Program-made: the position numbers and the translations under genes | Source of the DNA: Cronobacter turicensis z3032 | GTDB lineage: Bacteria; Pseudomonadota; Gammaproteobacteria; Enterobacterales; Enterobacteriaceae | Assembly: GCA_000027065.2 (NCBI GenBank) | Contig: FN543093.2 | Coordinates: forward strand, 1,492,074 to 1,556,073 | Length of the DNA stretch: 64,000 nt | Direction of reading: 5' to 3' | The notes under the pieces: model-generated | What the model was told of the DNA's origin: nothing | The model's input: the letters and a program-made list of their open reading frames with translations, nothing else | Database searches by the model: none | Shown here: positions 1 to 8,284 of the stretch, piece after piece | Numbering within the stretch: the stretch's first letter is position 1 | Layout: the number at the start of each line of letters is the position of its first letter

Positions 1-741
1 CGCAGGCTCCATACTCATTAGCGTACCGAATGTACGCGTGGGCAGACGCGTGAGCGCCGTCATCTCCAGTGAGTAGGGGAGCGCGGTAGAAAGGATGGCG
101 ATCCCAAGCCCGACGGGCAACACTGACCAGTGCCAGAGCGCTTCGCCTGCCGCCACCGCGCCAATGGGCACAAACACCACTGCCGCAATCAGCGACCCGA
201 TGGCCACGGTAGCCGGGCCGTGCTCCGCGCCGGCCTTTTGCCCGGCAATAATGTAAATCGCCCAGCAAACGCCCGCGCCTAACGCGCAGGCGGCCCCGAG
301 CGGATCGACATGCGTCACGTCCTGGCCCAGCGGCAGCAAAAACCACAGGCCAAGCACCGCCAGCGCGACCCAGAGAAAATCTACCGGACGGCGCGAGCCG
401 AACAGCGCCACCGCCAGCGGGCCGGTAAACTCCAGCGCGACGGCGATGCCCAGCGGCACGGTGCGAATGGAGAGATAAAACAGGTAGTTCATCGCGCCCA
501 GCGCCAGCCCATACACCAGCAACGGCATCCGCTGACTGCGGGTAAAGCGCAGTCGCCAGGGTTTAAACACCACGGCCAGAATCAGCGTGCCGAGCGCCAG
601 ACGCAGCGCGGTGACGCCGGGCGCGCCCACCAGCGGGAACAAGGATTTGGCAAGCGAAGCGCCGCTCTGAATCGACGCCATCGCAACGATGAGCACCACA
701 ACGGGCAGCCAGATGGGGGTCTTATGGGGTAACGTCGGCAT
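1..741 (-). CDS. rhtA: Threonine/homoserine exporter RhtA (partial, C-terminus outside window)
   Basis: This is an inner-membrane exporter of the DMT/EamA family that sends threonine, homoserine and related amino acids out of the cell. Only the first 247 codons are present; the frame is open at base 1. The start is the ATG at 741-739, giving MPTLPHKTPIWLPVVV. Family-typical stretches are GASLAKSLFPLVGAPGVTAL, ALEFTGPLAVALFGSRRPVD and, at the cut end, TRTFGTLMSMEPA. E. coli RhtA is about 295 residues, so roughly 48 are missing. Several hydrophobic segments are visible, consistent with the ten-helix fold. It is divergent from ompX, as in E. coli. The identification rests on near-collinear similarity to remembered E. 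coli RhtA. Confidence 0.95.
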   Translation of the reverse strand, partial: MPTLPHKTPIWLPVVVLIVAMASIQSGASLAKSLFPLVGAPGVTALRLALGTLILAVVFKPWRLRFTRSQRMPLLVYGLALGAMNYLFYLSIRTVPLGIAVALEFTGPLAVALFGSRRPVDFLWVALAVLGLWFLLPLGQDVTHVDPLGAACALGAGVCWAIYIIAGQKAGAEHGPATVAIGSLIAAVVFVPIGAVAAGEALWHWSVLPVGLGIAILSTALPYSLEMTALTRLPTRTFGTLMSMEPA

Positions 742-1092
742 CCTGCGCACCTGCAAAAGTTAAAGATAAGTAAACGCGATAGCTTACTGTATTTAACTGC
801 ATTGTGGTTGAGCAATCATTGATAAACGCGCCGGGATTAACCGTTATCATACTCGCGTTAGCGCAAAAAATGCGCAATCGCGTTTAGGAATAATCCGGAT
901 GCGGTATGACCTGGCCTGAGACGATAATGACGGCCGCCCGGTAAAATCCAGCGTTTTGAGCAGGATAGACGCGGGCGGAAACGTTCTGTTACAGGAAAGA
1001 GCGCATTAGACAACGCGAACAACAAAGAGTTTCCTGCTGGGTTTTGATATATTTAAATCTTAGGACTTACTTGAAGCACATTTGAGGTGGTT
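742..1092. other. rhtA-ompX divergent intergenic region, no gene seen
   Basis: This 351-bp gap separates the divergent starts of rhtA and ompX. No ORF with coding character is visible on either strand. The last 60 bases before ompX are AT-rich (TTTTGATATATTTAAATC near 1042-1059) and would form the 5' leader. In E. coli the ompX leader is a target of the Hfq-dependent sRNAs CyaR and MicA. I did not establish pairing here. Confidence 0.6.
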
Positions 1093-1605
1093 ATGAAAAA
1101 AATTGCATGTCTTTCAGCACTGGCTTGTGTTCTGGCCGTTTCCGCAGGTTCTGCTGTTGCTGGCACCGCTACCGTTACCGGTGGTTATGCACAGAGCGAC
1201 GCGCAGGGCGTAATGAACAAAATGAACGGTTTCAACCTGAAATACCGTTATGAGTTCGACGACACCAACCCGCTGGGCGTGATCGGTTCCTTCACCTACA
1301 CCGAAAAAGATCGCACTGAAGATGGCGTATATGGCAAAAACCAGTACTACGGCATCACTGCTGGTCCGGCTTACCGTCTGAACGACTGGGCAAGCATCTA
1401 CGGCGTAGTGGGTGTGGGTTACGACAAAGCACAGGCTACCAACGGCGTTGATAAAGCAGACACCAGCGACTACGGCTTCTCCTACGGCGCAGGCCTGCAG
1501 TTCAACCCGGTTCAGGACGTCGCTCTGGACTTCTCCTACGAGCAGAGCCGTGTGCGTAACACCGACATCGGCACCTGGATCGCAGGCGTAGGTTACCGCT
1601 TCTAA
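1093..1605 (+). CDS. ompX: Outer membrane protein OmpX
   Basis: OmpX is a small eight-stranded beta-barrel of the Ail/Lom family in the outer membrane, linked to adhesion and surface stress responses. The start is the ATG at 1093 behind GAGG (1084-1087); an in-frame GTG at 1087 is less likely because it lies on the ribosome-binding site. Residues 1-23 are a signal peptide ending AVA. The mature chain has alternating strand patterns (NLKYRYEF, GVIGSFTYTEK, YYGITAGPAYRL, YGFSYGAGLQFNP) and ends in the outer-membrane phenylalanine signature GVGYRF. Its length, 170 residues, matches E. coli (171). The surface loops around residues 72-80 and 114-122 differ most, as expected. Confidence 0.97.
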   Translation: MKKIACLSALACVLAVSAGSAVAGTATVTGGYAQSDAQGVMNKMNGFNLKYRYEFDDTNPLGVIGSFTYTEKDRTEDGVYGKNQYYGITAGPAYRLNDWASIYGVVGVGYDKAQATNGVDKADTSDYGFSYGAGLQFNPVQDVALDFSYEQSRVRNTDIGTWIAGVGYRF

Positions 1606-1618
1606 TCACTTCGGTGAT

Positions 1619-1650
1619 AAAAAAATCCGCCCACGGGCGGATTTTTTTTA
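1619..1650. terminator. Bidirectional terminator between ompX and opgE
   Basis: A hairpin (ATCCGCC at 1625-1631 with GGCGGAT at 1636-1642) is flanked by an A-run on the left and eight T on the right. It can therefore stop ompX rightward and opgE leftward. Confidence 0.9.
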
Positions 1651-1673
1651 TCTGCGCATCGCGTCAGGTTACG

Positions 1674-3257
1674 TTAACGAGATCGCGCGTCAAACAGATC
1701 CGTGCCGAGGTGATCATAGCTCACCTTGTTGAGTTTAAAGTTAGTCACAAAGACCGGCCCCGCCTTTTGCCCGGAAATAAATTTATATTTCGGCGCTATC
1801 TCTTTCACTTTGATTCCCGTCCACTGCGCAAAAAAGCTCAGGAAATCATTGGCCGATCGCCGTGCTTTGATAATCCGGTGCGCTTTATCGTCGCTTGAGA
1901 GCACCATAAACGGCACCTGGAAATTTTGCTGGAATTTATCGTCATGCGCCAGGTACTGCACCGCTTTGCCGCGCTCTTTAAAGGCCAGGCCGTGGTCAGA
2001 AAAATAGACCATCGAGAAGCTCTGCCCGCTGTTTTGCAACTGCTGGTAAAGCTGGCTTAAGAGGTCGTCGGTCTGGCGAATGCTGTAGAGATAGCAGGAG
2101 GTCTCTTTCGACTGCACAAACTCCGCATATTTGCCCTGGGTACGGTCGCAGGCCTGCGGGTGCGAGCCCATCAGATGCAGCACGATAAGCTGCGGCTGTG
2201 GGCGCTGGGTCGCCAGCACCTGAGCCGTCATCTTCAGCAGCGCTTCATCGCGCGTGTTTTTATCCGCCTCGAAATCGCCGCTTTTTAAAAACTGCACTTC
2301 ATCGGCGCGCTTCGCGATGCTGGCGATAGCGGTGTCATATTCGCCAATCTGTCCCTGATTGGAGAACCACCAGGTCTGGAAACCCGCGCGGTTGGCGAGC
2401 GTGACGAAGTTATCCTGATACTGCGGTTTATTATCGACGACGCGGTTGAGCGTCAGCCCCAGGGATTTCTGCGTCGACCCGCTGGCAGCGATGTAATCGG
2501 TAAACAGATAACCGTTAACGCGGCTCGCAAACGGGCTGTTATCCCACTGGCCGCCAAACGCGCCTACCGCGTCGCGACGTACGCTCTCGCCGATGACCAC
2601 CACATAAGTGTGATACTTCGGCGCGACCGCCAGCACGTTCCAGGAGTCTTTGATTTTAGAGAGCGCCTCCATGCGTTGCTGCTCTTCCAGCACTTCGTGG
2701 TTATTCACCACCACGTCTTTGACGAAACGAAACACCGGATAGCCGCTGTCTTTCAGCGCGAATACGCCGCCATAAAGTTGGTTTTGCACCGGCGTGACGA
2801 AAAAACTCACCACGCTGACCGCAAGACAGAGGCTGTCAAACGGCTGCCAGCGGGAAGGGCCCTGCGGCGTGCGGCGCACCGCGATAATGCCGAGCGTAAA
2901 AATAAACAGCGACACCACATAGCTGTACCACGGGAAAATCGTCAGCAGCTCTGTCGACTCTTCCATGTTGGTGGCGTGCATGGCCAGCAGCGTGTTGAAA
3001 TTCGGCGCGCCGTAGGTCTGCCCGAAAGGAAAATAGAGCCCGGCCACCAGAGAGCAGAGGGCTAAAAGCCCTTTTTGCGCGCGCGGCGCGGTTTTCCACA
3101 GCAGCAGCAGGACGCAGCAAAACGCGACGGCGTACAGCAGGCTGAATTCATAACCCAGAGCGAAATTAATTAATAACGATTGCAGAAAATAGAAGCCAAT
3201 CCACGGATCGAGAGCGATGCCGCGTGCAGCAAGAGTATTTTTTAGCGTTAGATTCAT
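1674..3257 (-). CDS. opgE: Phosphoethanolamine transferase OpgE
   Basis: OpgE (YbiP) adds phosphoethanolamine to osmoregulated periplasmic glucans. It belongs to the EptA/MCR alkaline-phosphatase-like superfamily. About five hydrophobic segments in residues 15-170 anchor it in the inner membrane; the rest is the periplasmic sulfatase-like domain. Visible motifs are VVIGESVRRDA (the metal-binding Glu), SGSTQKSLGLTLNR (the nucleophile position), VLHLMGSHPQACDR and YFSDHGLAFKERG (metal ligands). The 527-residue length equals E. coli. The gene converges on ompX, with the shared terminator at 1619-1650. Confidence 0.95.
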   Translation of the reverse strand: MNLTLKNTLAARGIALDPWIGFYFLQSLLINFALGYEFSLLYAVAFCCVLLLLWKTAPRAQKGLLALCSLVAGLYFPFGQTYGAPNFNTLLAMHATNMEESTELLTIFPWYSYVVSLFIFTLGIIAVRRTPQGPSRWQPFDSLCLAVSVVSFFVTPVQNQLYGGVFALKDSGYPVFRFVKDVVVNNHEVLEEQQRMEALSKIKDSWNVLAVAPKYHTYVVVIGESVRRDAVGAFGGQWDNSPFASRVNGYLFTDYIAASGSTQKSLGLTLNRVVDNKPQYQDNFVTLANRAGFQTWWFSNQGQIGEYDTAIASIAKRADEVQFLKSGDFEADKNTRDEALLKMTAQVLATQRPQPQLIVLHLMGSHPQACDRTQGKYAEFVQSKETSCYLYSIRQTDDLLSQLYQQLQNSGQSFSMVYFSDHGLAFKERGKAVQYLAHDDKFQQNFQVPFMVLSSDDKAHRIIKARRSANDFLSFFAQWTGIKVKEIAPKYKFISGQKAGPVFVTNFKLNKVSYDHLGTDLFDARSR

Positions 3258-3550
3258 AGTACGGATTCAACGAAACGCCATGCGCAAACCCTGGCGTCAA
3301 AGGTATTCGCCCGCCAGAGTGCTGGACCAGAAGGGAGGGAGATCCGCATTCGGTATCGTCGTAAGAGCAGGGCTGCAAGAAGATAGAGCCGCACGGCAAG
3401 AATAGCAACGGGGTGAAACCAACTAGTTTGCGAGAAAGGCTGCAAATTTCGCCAAAAGAGGAGATTAAAGCCAACGTGAGGAGCGCCAGGGCTCAGGATA
3501 ACGCAGAAAGATGAAGAAAAAATGGCAAACGCCGGGGGGGAAGAGGCAAC

Positions 3551-3685
3551 TTATTTTTGCCCGTTATCGTCCTGCTCCGGCTGGGGTTTCGGATTAAACA
3601 TATCGCACAGCATATTCAGCAGCCGCAGCCGCACCTGAAAAGGGGAGTGAGTAAACACGGTCAGACACCTCACTAATTCGTTCAT
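3551..3685 (-). CDS. mntS: Small manganese protein MntS
   Basis: MntS is a very small protein (42 aa in E. coli) repressed by MntR when manganese is plentiful. It raises free manganese, apparently by blocking the exporter MntP. The 44-residue product begins MNELVRCLTVFTHSPFQVRL and ends NPKPQPEQDDNGQK. The signature SPF-VRL-LL-MLCDM-N matches E. coli MntS. The start is chosen at the ATG 3685-3683 because an excellent GGAGGTG lies 5 bases upstream (on the minus strand) and E. coli MntS begins at the same residue; the longer frame to 3751 is not needed. The sRNA RybA overlaps this gene in E. coli. Two MntR-like boxes lie upstream. Confidence 0.92.
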   Translation of the reverse strand: MNELVRCLTVFTHSPFQVRLRLLNMLCDMFNPKPQPEQDDNGQK

Positions 3686-3742
3686 AACACACCTCCGCGT
3701 CTCACAGCCTGAAAACCTCTCGACTGTTCGCATTACATACAG

Positions 3743-3777
3743 ATATAGCACAGGCTATGTTATATAGCTATGGCTAA
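3743..3777. promoter_or_regulatory. Two tandem MntR-box-like inverted repeats
   Basis: The first box has arms ATAGC (3745-3749) and GCTAT (3754-3758) separated by ACAG, with outer bases A3743 and T3760 also matching; it runs on into GTT as in the enterobacterial MntR consensus. The second has ATAGC (3764-3768) and GCTAA (3773-3777) with the same 4-base spacer and one arm mismatch. They sit between mntS and mntR, about 60-90 bases upstream of the mntS start. The same arrangement lets Mn-MntR repress mntS in E. coli. Confidence 0.75.
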
Positions 3778-3868
3778 CGCGTTAATTTTTTGTACTGGCA
3801 CAGCTGTGGTTTACAATGGCCCGCAGACAGCGTTAACCGTATCGCGCCACTGTAATGAGGAAGTATTA

Positions 3869-4336
3869 ATGAGCCGTCGGGCAGGTAAGCAGAGCAGCAT
3901 GAAAGTGACGCAGCTGGTCAATGTCGAAGAACATGTTGAGGGGTTTCGCCAGGTGCGTGAAGCCCACCGCCGCGAGCTTATCGACGATTACGTGGAGCTG
4001 ATTTCCGATCTCATTCGCGAAGTGGGCGAAGCGCGACAGGTCGATATGGCGGCGCGTCTTGGCGTATCGCAGCCGACCGTTGCGAAAATGCTTAAGCGTC
4101 TCGCGTCGGTGGGGCTGATTGAGCAGATCCCGTGGCGCGGCGTGTTTCTGACGCCGGAAGGCGAAACGCTGGCGCAGCAGAGCCGCGAGCGGCATCAGAT
4201 CGTTGAAAATTTCCTGCTGGCGCTGGGCGTGAATCCGGATACCGCGCGCCGCGACGCCGAAGGGATGGAACACCATGTCAGCGAAGAGACGCTTGAGGTC
4301 TTTCGCCGTTTCAGTCAGCAAAACGGATTCGAATAA
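3869..4336 (+). CDS. mntR: Manganese-responsive repressor MntR
   Basis: MntR is a DtxR-family dimeric DNA-binding protein. With bound Mn2+ it represses the uptake gene mntH and mntS, and it activates the exporter mntP. The start at 3869 ([10 protein letters not shown]) follows GAGGAAG (3857-3863) and matches E. coli; an upstream extension to 3770 would cross the MntR boxes and is rejected. The winged helix-turn-helix covers roughly residues 30-95 ([21 protein letters not shown]). The dimerization and metal-binding part follows ([27 protein letters not shown]). The length, 155 aa, equals E. coli. ybiR starts 2 bases after the stop, so the two are probably co-transcribed. Confidence 0.97.
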   Translation: MSRRAGKQSSMKVTQLVNVEEHVEGFRQVREAHRRELIDDYVELISDLIREVGEARQVDMAARLGVSQPTVAKMLKRLASVGLIEQIPWRGVFLTPEGETLAQQSRERHQIVENFLLALGVNPDTARRDAEGMEHHVSEETLEVFRRFSQQNGFE

Positions 4337-4338
4337 TC

Positions 4339-5457
4339 ATGTTACGTCGCCTCGCGCGTCCTTTTCTGCACGACAGGTTTTTCCAGCTTTTACTGATAAC
4401 CGGCGCGATACTGTGCTTTTTTGTGCCTTTCGCGCCGCGGGCGTGGCCGCAGGCGGTGGACTGGCGCACCATTATTACCCTTGCGGGGCTGATGATGCTG
4501 ACCAAAGGTGTTGAGCTCAGCGGTTATTTTGACGTTCTGGGCCGCCGTCTGGTGCGGCGCTTTTCGACGGAGCGCAGCCTCGCGCTCTTTCTGGTCTGCG
4601 CGGCCGCGCTCCTCTCCACCTTTTTAACTAACGACGTGGCGCTGTTTATCGTGGTGCCGCTGACGCTGACGCTGAAAAAGCTGTGCGCCATTCCGGTTAA
4701 TCGCCTCATTATTTTTGAAGCGCTGGCGGTGAATGCCGGTTCGCTGCTGACGCCCATCGGCAACCCGCAAAATATTCTGTTATGGGGCCGCTCCGGCCTC
4801 GCGTTCGGGACGTTTATTTTGCATATGGCGCCCCTCGCGCTGGCGCTGATGCTAAGCCTGCTGCTGCTCTGCTGGTTTTGCTTCCCGGCGAAGGCGCTGC
4901 ATTATCAGTCGCACGATAAACAGCACGACTGGCAGCCGCGTCTGGTCTGGAGCTGCCTTGCGTTTTATGTCGTGTTCTTAACCGCGCTGGAGCTAAATGT
5001 CGCGCTGTGGGGGCTGGCGCTGGTGGCGGCCGGGTTCCTGCTGGTGGCGCGCCGGGTGCTTATCAGCATTGACTGGAGCCTGCTGCTGGTCTTCGTGGCG
5101 ATGTTTATCGATGTGCATCTGCTGACTCAACTGCCTGCGCTGACCGCCAGCCTGCATCATGTTTCGCAGTTGCCGCCCGCGGGGCTGTACGCGCTGGGCA
5201 TCGGCCTGTCGCAGTTTATCAGCAATGTGCCGTCCACCATTTTGCTGCTTAATTACGTACCGCCGACGACGCTGCTCGCCTGGGCGGTCAATATCGGCGG
5301 ATTTGGGCTGCTGCCCGGCTCGCTGGCGAACCTGATTGCGCTGCGTATGGCGGCCGACCGCCGCATCTGGTGGCGCTTTCATCTCTACTCGCTGCCGCTG
5401 CTCGTCTGGTCGGCGCTGGTGGGTTATGCGCTGCTCTGGGGGCTCTTTCTCAGATAA
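4339..5457 (+). CDS. ybiR: Inner-membrane anion permease-like protein YbiR
   Basis: This is a polytopic inner-membrane protein of the ion transporter (ArsB/NhaD/SLC13-like) superfamily. Its substrate is unknown. About ten hydrophobic segments are visible. Typical signatures are STFLTNDVALFIVVPLTLTL (first half) and SQFISNVPSTILLLNYVPP (second half), the two Asn/Asp-containing re-entrant repeats of the family, plus NAGSLLTPIGNPQNILLWG. The 372 residues equal E. coli YbiR. It lies directly behind mntR, a conserved pairing. A link to manganese has been suggested only by that context. Confidence 0.93.
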   Translation: MLRRLARPFLHDRFFQLLLITGAILCFFVPFAPRAWPQAVDWRTIITLAGLMMLTKGVELSGYFDVLGRRLVRRFSTERSLALFLVCAAALLSTFLTNDVALFIVVPLTLTLKKLCAIPVNRLIIFEALAVNAGSLLTPIGNPQNILLWGRSGLAFGTFILHMAPLALALMLSLLLLCWFCFPAKALHYQSHDKQHDWQPRLVWSCLAFYVVFLTALELNVALWGLALVAAGFLLVARRVLISIDWSLLLVFVAMFIDVHLLTQLPALTASLHHVSQLPPAGLYALGIGLSQFISNVPSTILLLNYVPPTTLLAWAVNIGGFGLLPGSLANLIALRMAADRRIWWRFHLYSLPLLVWSALVGYALLWGLFLR

Positions 5458-5557
5458 TGCTAATTTGTCAGTTTTTCCTGGCAAATGTATAGACTGCTCC
5501 TAAGTTTAGTAAACGGTATTTTGTGATGGTGTTAACTTACAGGACTGTTGCTGAACT

Positions 5558-6715
5558 ATGGCGGAAAATCACAATAACAACGCTGACGAAGAGAAACGTC
5601 AGGACCCACAAGACGATAACAGCAAAAACGAGGATAACGGCAAGGGCAGCAGGAAAGGCGAGGGAGAAACCCGCAAGCGCCCTGGCAAAAAGCCGCTGAT
5701 TATCCTCGGCATCGTTGTCATCATTATGGTTATCGGGGCCATCATCTGGTGGTTTATGACCCGCAACCTTGAAACCACCGACGACGCCTTTATCGATGGC
5801 GACGCCGTGACCGTCGCCCCGAAAGTGGCGGGTTATGTCACTGAGCTGCGCGTCAAAGATAACCAGCGGGTGAAAAAAGGCGATCTGCTGGTCGTCATCG
5901 ACCCGCGCGACGCCACCGCGCAGCGCGATCAGGCCCAGGCGCAGCTTTCGCTTGCCGAGTCGCAACTGCACCAGGCGCAGGCGCAACTGGCGCTCGCTAA
6001 AGTGCAGTATCCGGCCCAGCGTGACCAGGCGAAAGCTCAGGTGCTGCGCGCGCAGGCGGAGCTTGCCAACGCCCGCGCCGAATATCAGCGCCAGCGCGGC
6101 GTTGACCCTCGCGCCACCTCAAAACAAAACATCGACGCCGCCAGCGCGCAGTTGCGCAGCGCCGAAGCGGGGCTTGCCAACGCGCAGGCGCAACTGGACG
6201 TCGCCGAACAGGTGCAACTGCAAATCCGTCAGCAGGAAACCAACGTGGAAGCCCGCCAGAGCCAGGTGGCGCAGGCCCGCGCGCAGCTGCAAACGGCCGA
6301 GCTGAATCTCTCTTATACCGAAGTGCGCGCGCCGTTCGATGGCTACGTCACTAAGCGTAACGTGCAGAACGGTACGCTGGTGCAGGCAGGCAGCGCGCTC
6401 TTTTCGATCGTGTCGCCTGACATCTGGGTGGTGGCGAACTTTAAAGAGTCGCAGCTTGAGCGGATGCGCCCTGGCGATAACGTTGAAATCTCGGTGGACG
6501 CGTTTCCCGATCTCGAACTTCAGGGCCATGTTGAGAGCATTCAGCAGGGCAGCGGCTCGCGCTTCTCGGCGTTCCCGGCGGAAAACGCCACCGGCAACTT
6601 TGTGAAAATCGTCCAGCGCGTGCCGGTGAAAATCGTTATCGACAAAGGCCTTGAGAACTGGAACCAGCCGCTGCCGCTGGGGCTGTCCGTCGAGCCTGAG
6701 GTGACGGTGGAATGA
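5558..6715 (+). CDS. HlyD/EmrA-family periplasmic adaptor of a tripartite efflux pump
   Basis: This membrane-fusion protein would bridge an inner-membrane permease and an outer-membrane channel. Residues 1-45 are highly charged and cytoplasmic, followed by one transmembrane helix (about 47-67, LIILGIVVIIMVIGAIIWWF). Next comes a biotinyl-lipoyl half-motif (TDDAFIDGDAVTVAPKVAGY), a long alpha-hairpin rich in Ala/Gln (about 120-245), the second lipoyl half (RAPFDGYVTKRNVQNGTLV) and the beta-barrel (VVANFKESQLERMRPGD). At 385 aa it has EmrA's usual length. Its stop overlaps the next start by 4 bases (ATGA). This is a paralogue of emrA rather than the emrAB locus itself. Substrates cannot be told from the sequence. 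Confidence 0.88.
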   Translation: MAENHNNNADEEKRQDPQDDNSKNEDNGKGSRKGEGETRKRPGKKPLIILGIVVIIMVIGAIIWWFMTRNLETTDDAFIDGDAVTVAPKVAGYVTELRVKDNQRVKKGDLLVVIDPRDATAQRDQAQAQLSLAESQLHQAQAQLALAKVQYPAQRDQAKAQVLRAQAELANARAEYQRQRGVDPRATSKQNIDAASAQLRSAEAGLANAQAQLDVAEQVQLQIRQQETNVEARQSQVAQARAQLQTAELNLSYTEVRAPFDGYVTKRNVQNGTLVQAGSALFSIVSPDIWVVANFKESQLERMRPGDNVEISVDAFPDLELQGHVESIQQGSGSRFSAFPAENATGNFVKIVQRVPVKIVIDKGLENWNQPLPLGLSVEPEVTVE

Positions 6716-8283
6716 GCGAGCAGGCCCACAGCGGCTGGCGCCCGGCCAGCAACCCCTGGTCCGTCGCGATAGTTGTGACGATCGCGGTGTTTATGGAGAT
6801 CCTGGACACCACCATCGTCAACGTGGCGCTGCCCCACATCGCCGGGTCGCTGTCGTCGAGCTATTCCGAATCCACGTGGGTCCTGACCTCGTATCTGGTG
6901 GCGAACGGCATCGTGCTGCCGCTGTCGGCGTTCTTCAGCCGGCTGTTCGGGCGCAAACAGTTTTTCCTTATTTGCATCGTGATGTTTACCGTCTGCTCGT
7001 TCCTGTGCGGCATCGCCACCGAACTCTGGCAAATTATTCTGTTTCGTATTTTGCAGGGCTTTTTCGGCGGCGGCCTCCAGCCGACCCAGCAGTCGGTGCT
7101 GCTGGATTACTTTAAGCCGGAAGATCGCGGCAAGGCGTTCGGGCTTTCTTCCATTGCGATTATCGTCGCCCCGGTGCTCGGCCCGACGCTTGGCGGCTGG
7201 ATAACCGATAACTACTCCTGGCGCTGGGTCTTTTTTATCAATATTCCGGTCGGCATCGTCTGCGTGCTGGCGGTGTATCAGTTGCTGGAAGATCCGCCGT
7301 GGGAGAAAAAGTCCGAGGAGAAAATCCCGGTGGACTGGACGGGCATCGGGCTTATCGCGCTGGGGCTCGGCTGCCTTCAGGTGATGCTCGATCGCGGTGA
7401 AGACGAAGACTGGTTTGCGTCCGATTTTATCCGCACCTTCGCGGTGCTGACGCTTATCGGGATTGTCGGCGCGATTTACTGGCTTATCTATACCCGCCGT
7501 CCGGTGGTGGATCTGCATTGCGTGCGGGATAAAAACTTCGCCGTCTCCAGCGTGCTGATGGCGGGCATGGCATTGATCCTCTACGGCAGCTCGGTGGTTA
7601 TCCCTCAGCTCGCGCAGCAGGATCTCGGCTATACCGCCACCTGGTCGGGGCTGATACTTTCGCCCGGCGCGGTGCTTATCGTCTTTACCATTCCGATTGT
7701 GCTGAAGCTGATGCCGCTGGTGCAGACCCGCTGGATCATCGCGTTCGGCTTTCTCTGTCTTGGCGTGTCATTTTTCTGGTCGCGCAATCTGGTGCCGAAC
7801 GTCGATTTCGAAACGCTGGTGCTGATGCGCAGCGCGCAGTCTGTCGGGCTTGGCTTCTTATTTGTGCCGCTTACTACGATTGCGTTCGTCACCATTCCGC
7901 AGCGGCTGAACGCCGACGCGGCGGCGCTGTTTACGATGTTCCGCAACGTCGCGGGCTCGATAGGAATTTCACTCTCCACCGCCGCGATTACCGAGCGTGC
8001 GCAGGTGCAGAGCGCCCATCTGAGCGCGCACATGACGCCTTTTGACGAACAGTTCCAGCAGGCGATACGCAGCGGCGCCGAGGCGGTGCGCAATTTCACC
8101 GCGCAGCTTGGCGACCCGACCAGCATCGCCACCGGGCAGCTTTATAAAACCATGATTGCCCAGTCGCGCATCCTCGCGTATGTCGACGTATTCACGATGC
8201 TGAGCGTGGTGGCAATCCTGTTGATTCCGTTTTGTTTATTGCTTTCGCCCATCAAGAGCGAAGGCTCCGCAGGAGCACATTAA
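6712..8283 (+). CDS. DHA2-family MFS multidrug permease (EmrB/QacA type)
   Basis: This is a drug:H+ antiporter of the 14-helix DHA2 group and the inner-membrane pump of the tripartite system. The signature LDTTIVNVALPHIAGSL in helix 1 is diagnostic for DHA2. The loop 2-3 motif is FFSRLFGRKQFFL, and motif C is seen in IAIIVAPVLGPTLGGWITD. At 523 residues it is close to EmrB (512). It overlaps the adaptor by 4 bases and is followed after 1 base by the outer-membrane factor, so the three genes form one transcription unit. The substrate is unknown; EmrB relatives expel hydrophobic uncouplers and antibiotics. Confidence 0.9.
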   Translation: MSEQAHSGWRPASNPWSVAIVVTIAVFMEILDTTIVNVALPHIAGSLSSSYSESTWVLTSYLVANGIVLPLSAFFSRLFGRKQFFLICIVMFTVCSFLCGIATELWQIILFRILQGFFGGGLQPTQQSVLLDYFKPEDRGKAFGLSSIAIIVAPVLGPTLGGWITDNYSWRWVFFINIPVGIVCVLAVYQLLEDPPWEKKSEEKIPVDWTGIGLIALGLGCLQVMLDRGEDEDWFASDFIRTFAVLTLIGIVGAIYWLIYTRRPVVDLHCVRDKNFAVSSVLMAGMALILYGSSVVIPQLAQQDLGYTATWSGLILSPGAVLIVFTIPIVLKLMPLVQTRWIIAFGFLCLGVSFFWSRNLVPNVDFETLVLMRSAQSVGLGFLFVPLTTIAFVTIPQRLNADAAALFTMFRNVAGSIGISLSTAAITERAQVQSAHLSAHMTPFDEQFQQAIRSGAEAVRNFTAQLGDPTSIATGQLYKTMIAQSRILAYVDVFTMLSVVAILLIPFCLLLSPIKSEGSAGAH

Positions 8284-8284
8284 T

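Noticed and set aside
2610..3065. Long plus-strand frames opposite opgE, moeA, gsiA, ybiT, dacC and other genes
   Set aside because: They are antisense shadows, rich in Arg/His/Gln as expected from GC-rich codons read on the wrong strand.
3770..3868. N-terminal extension of MntR
   Set aside because: The upstream frame runs through the MntR boxes; E. coli homology and GAGGAAG place the start at 3869.
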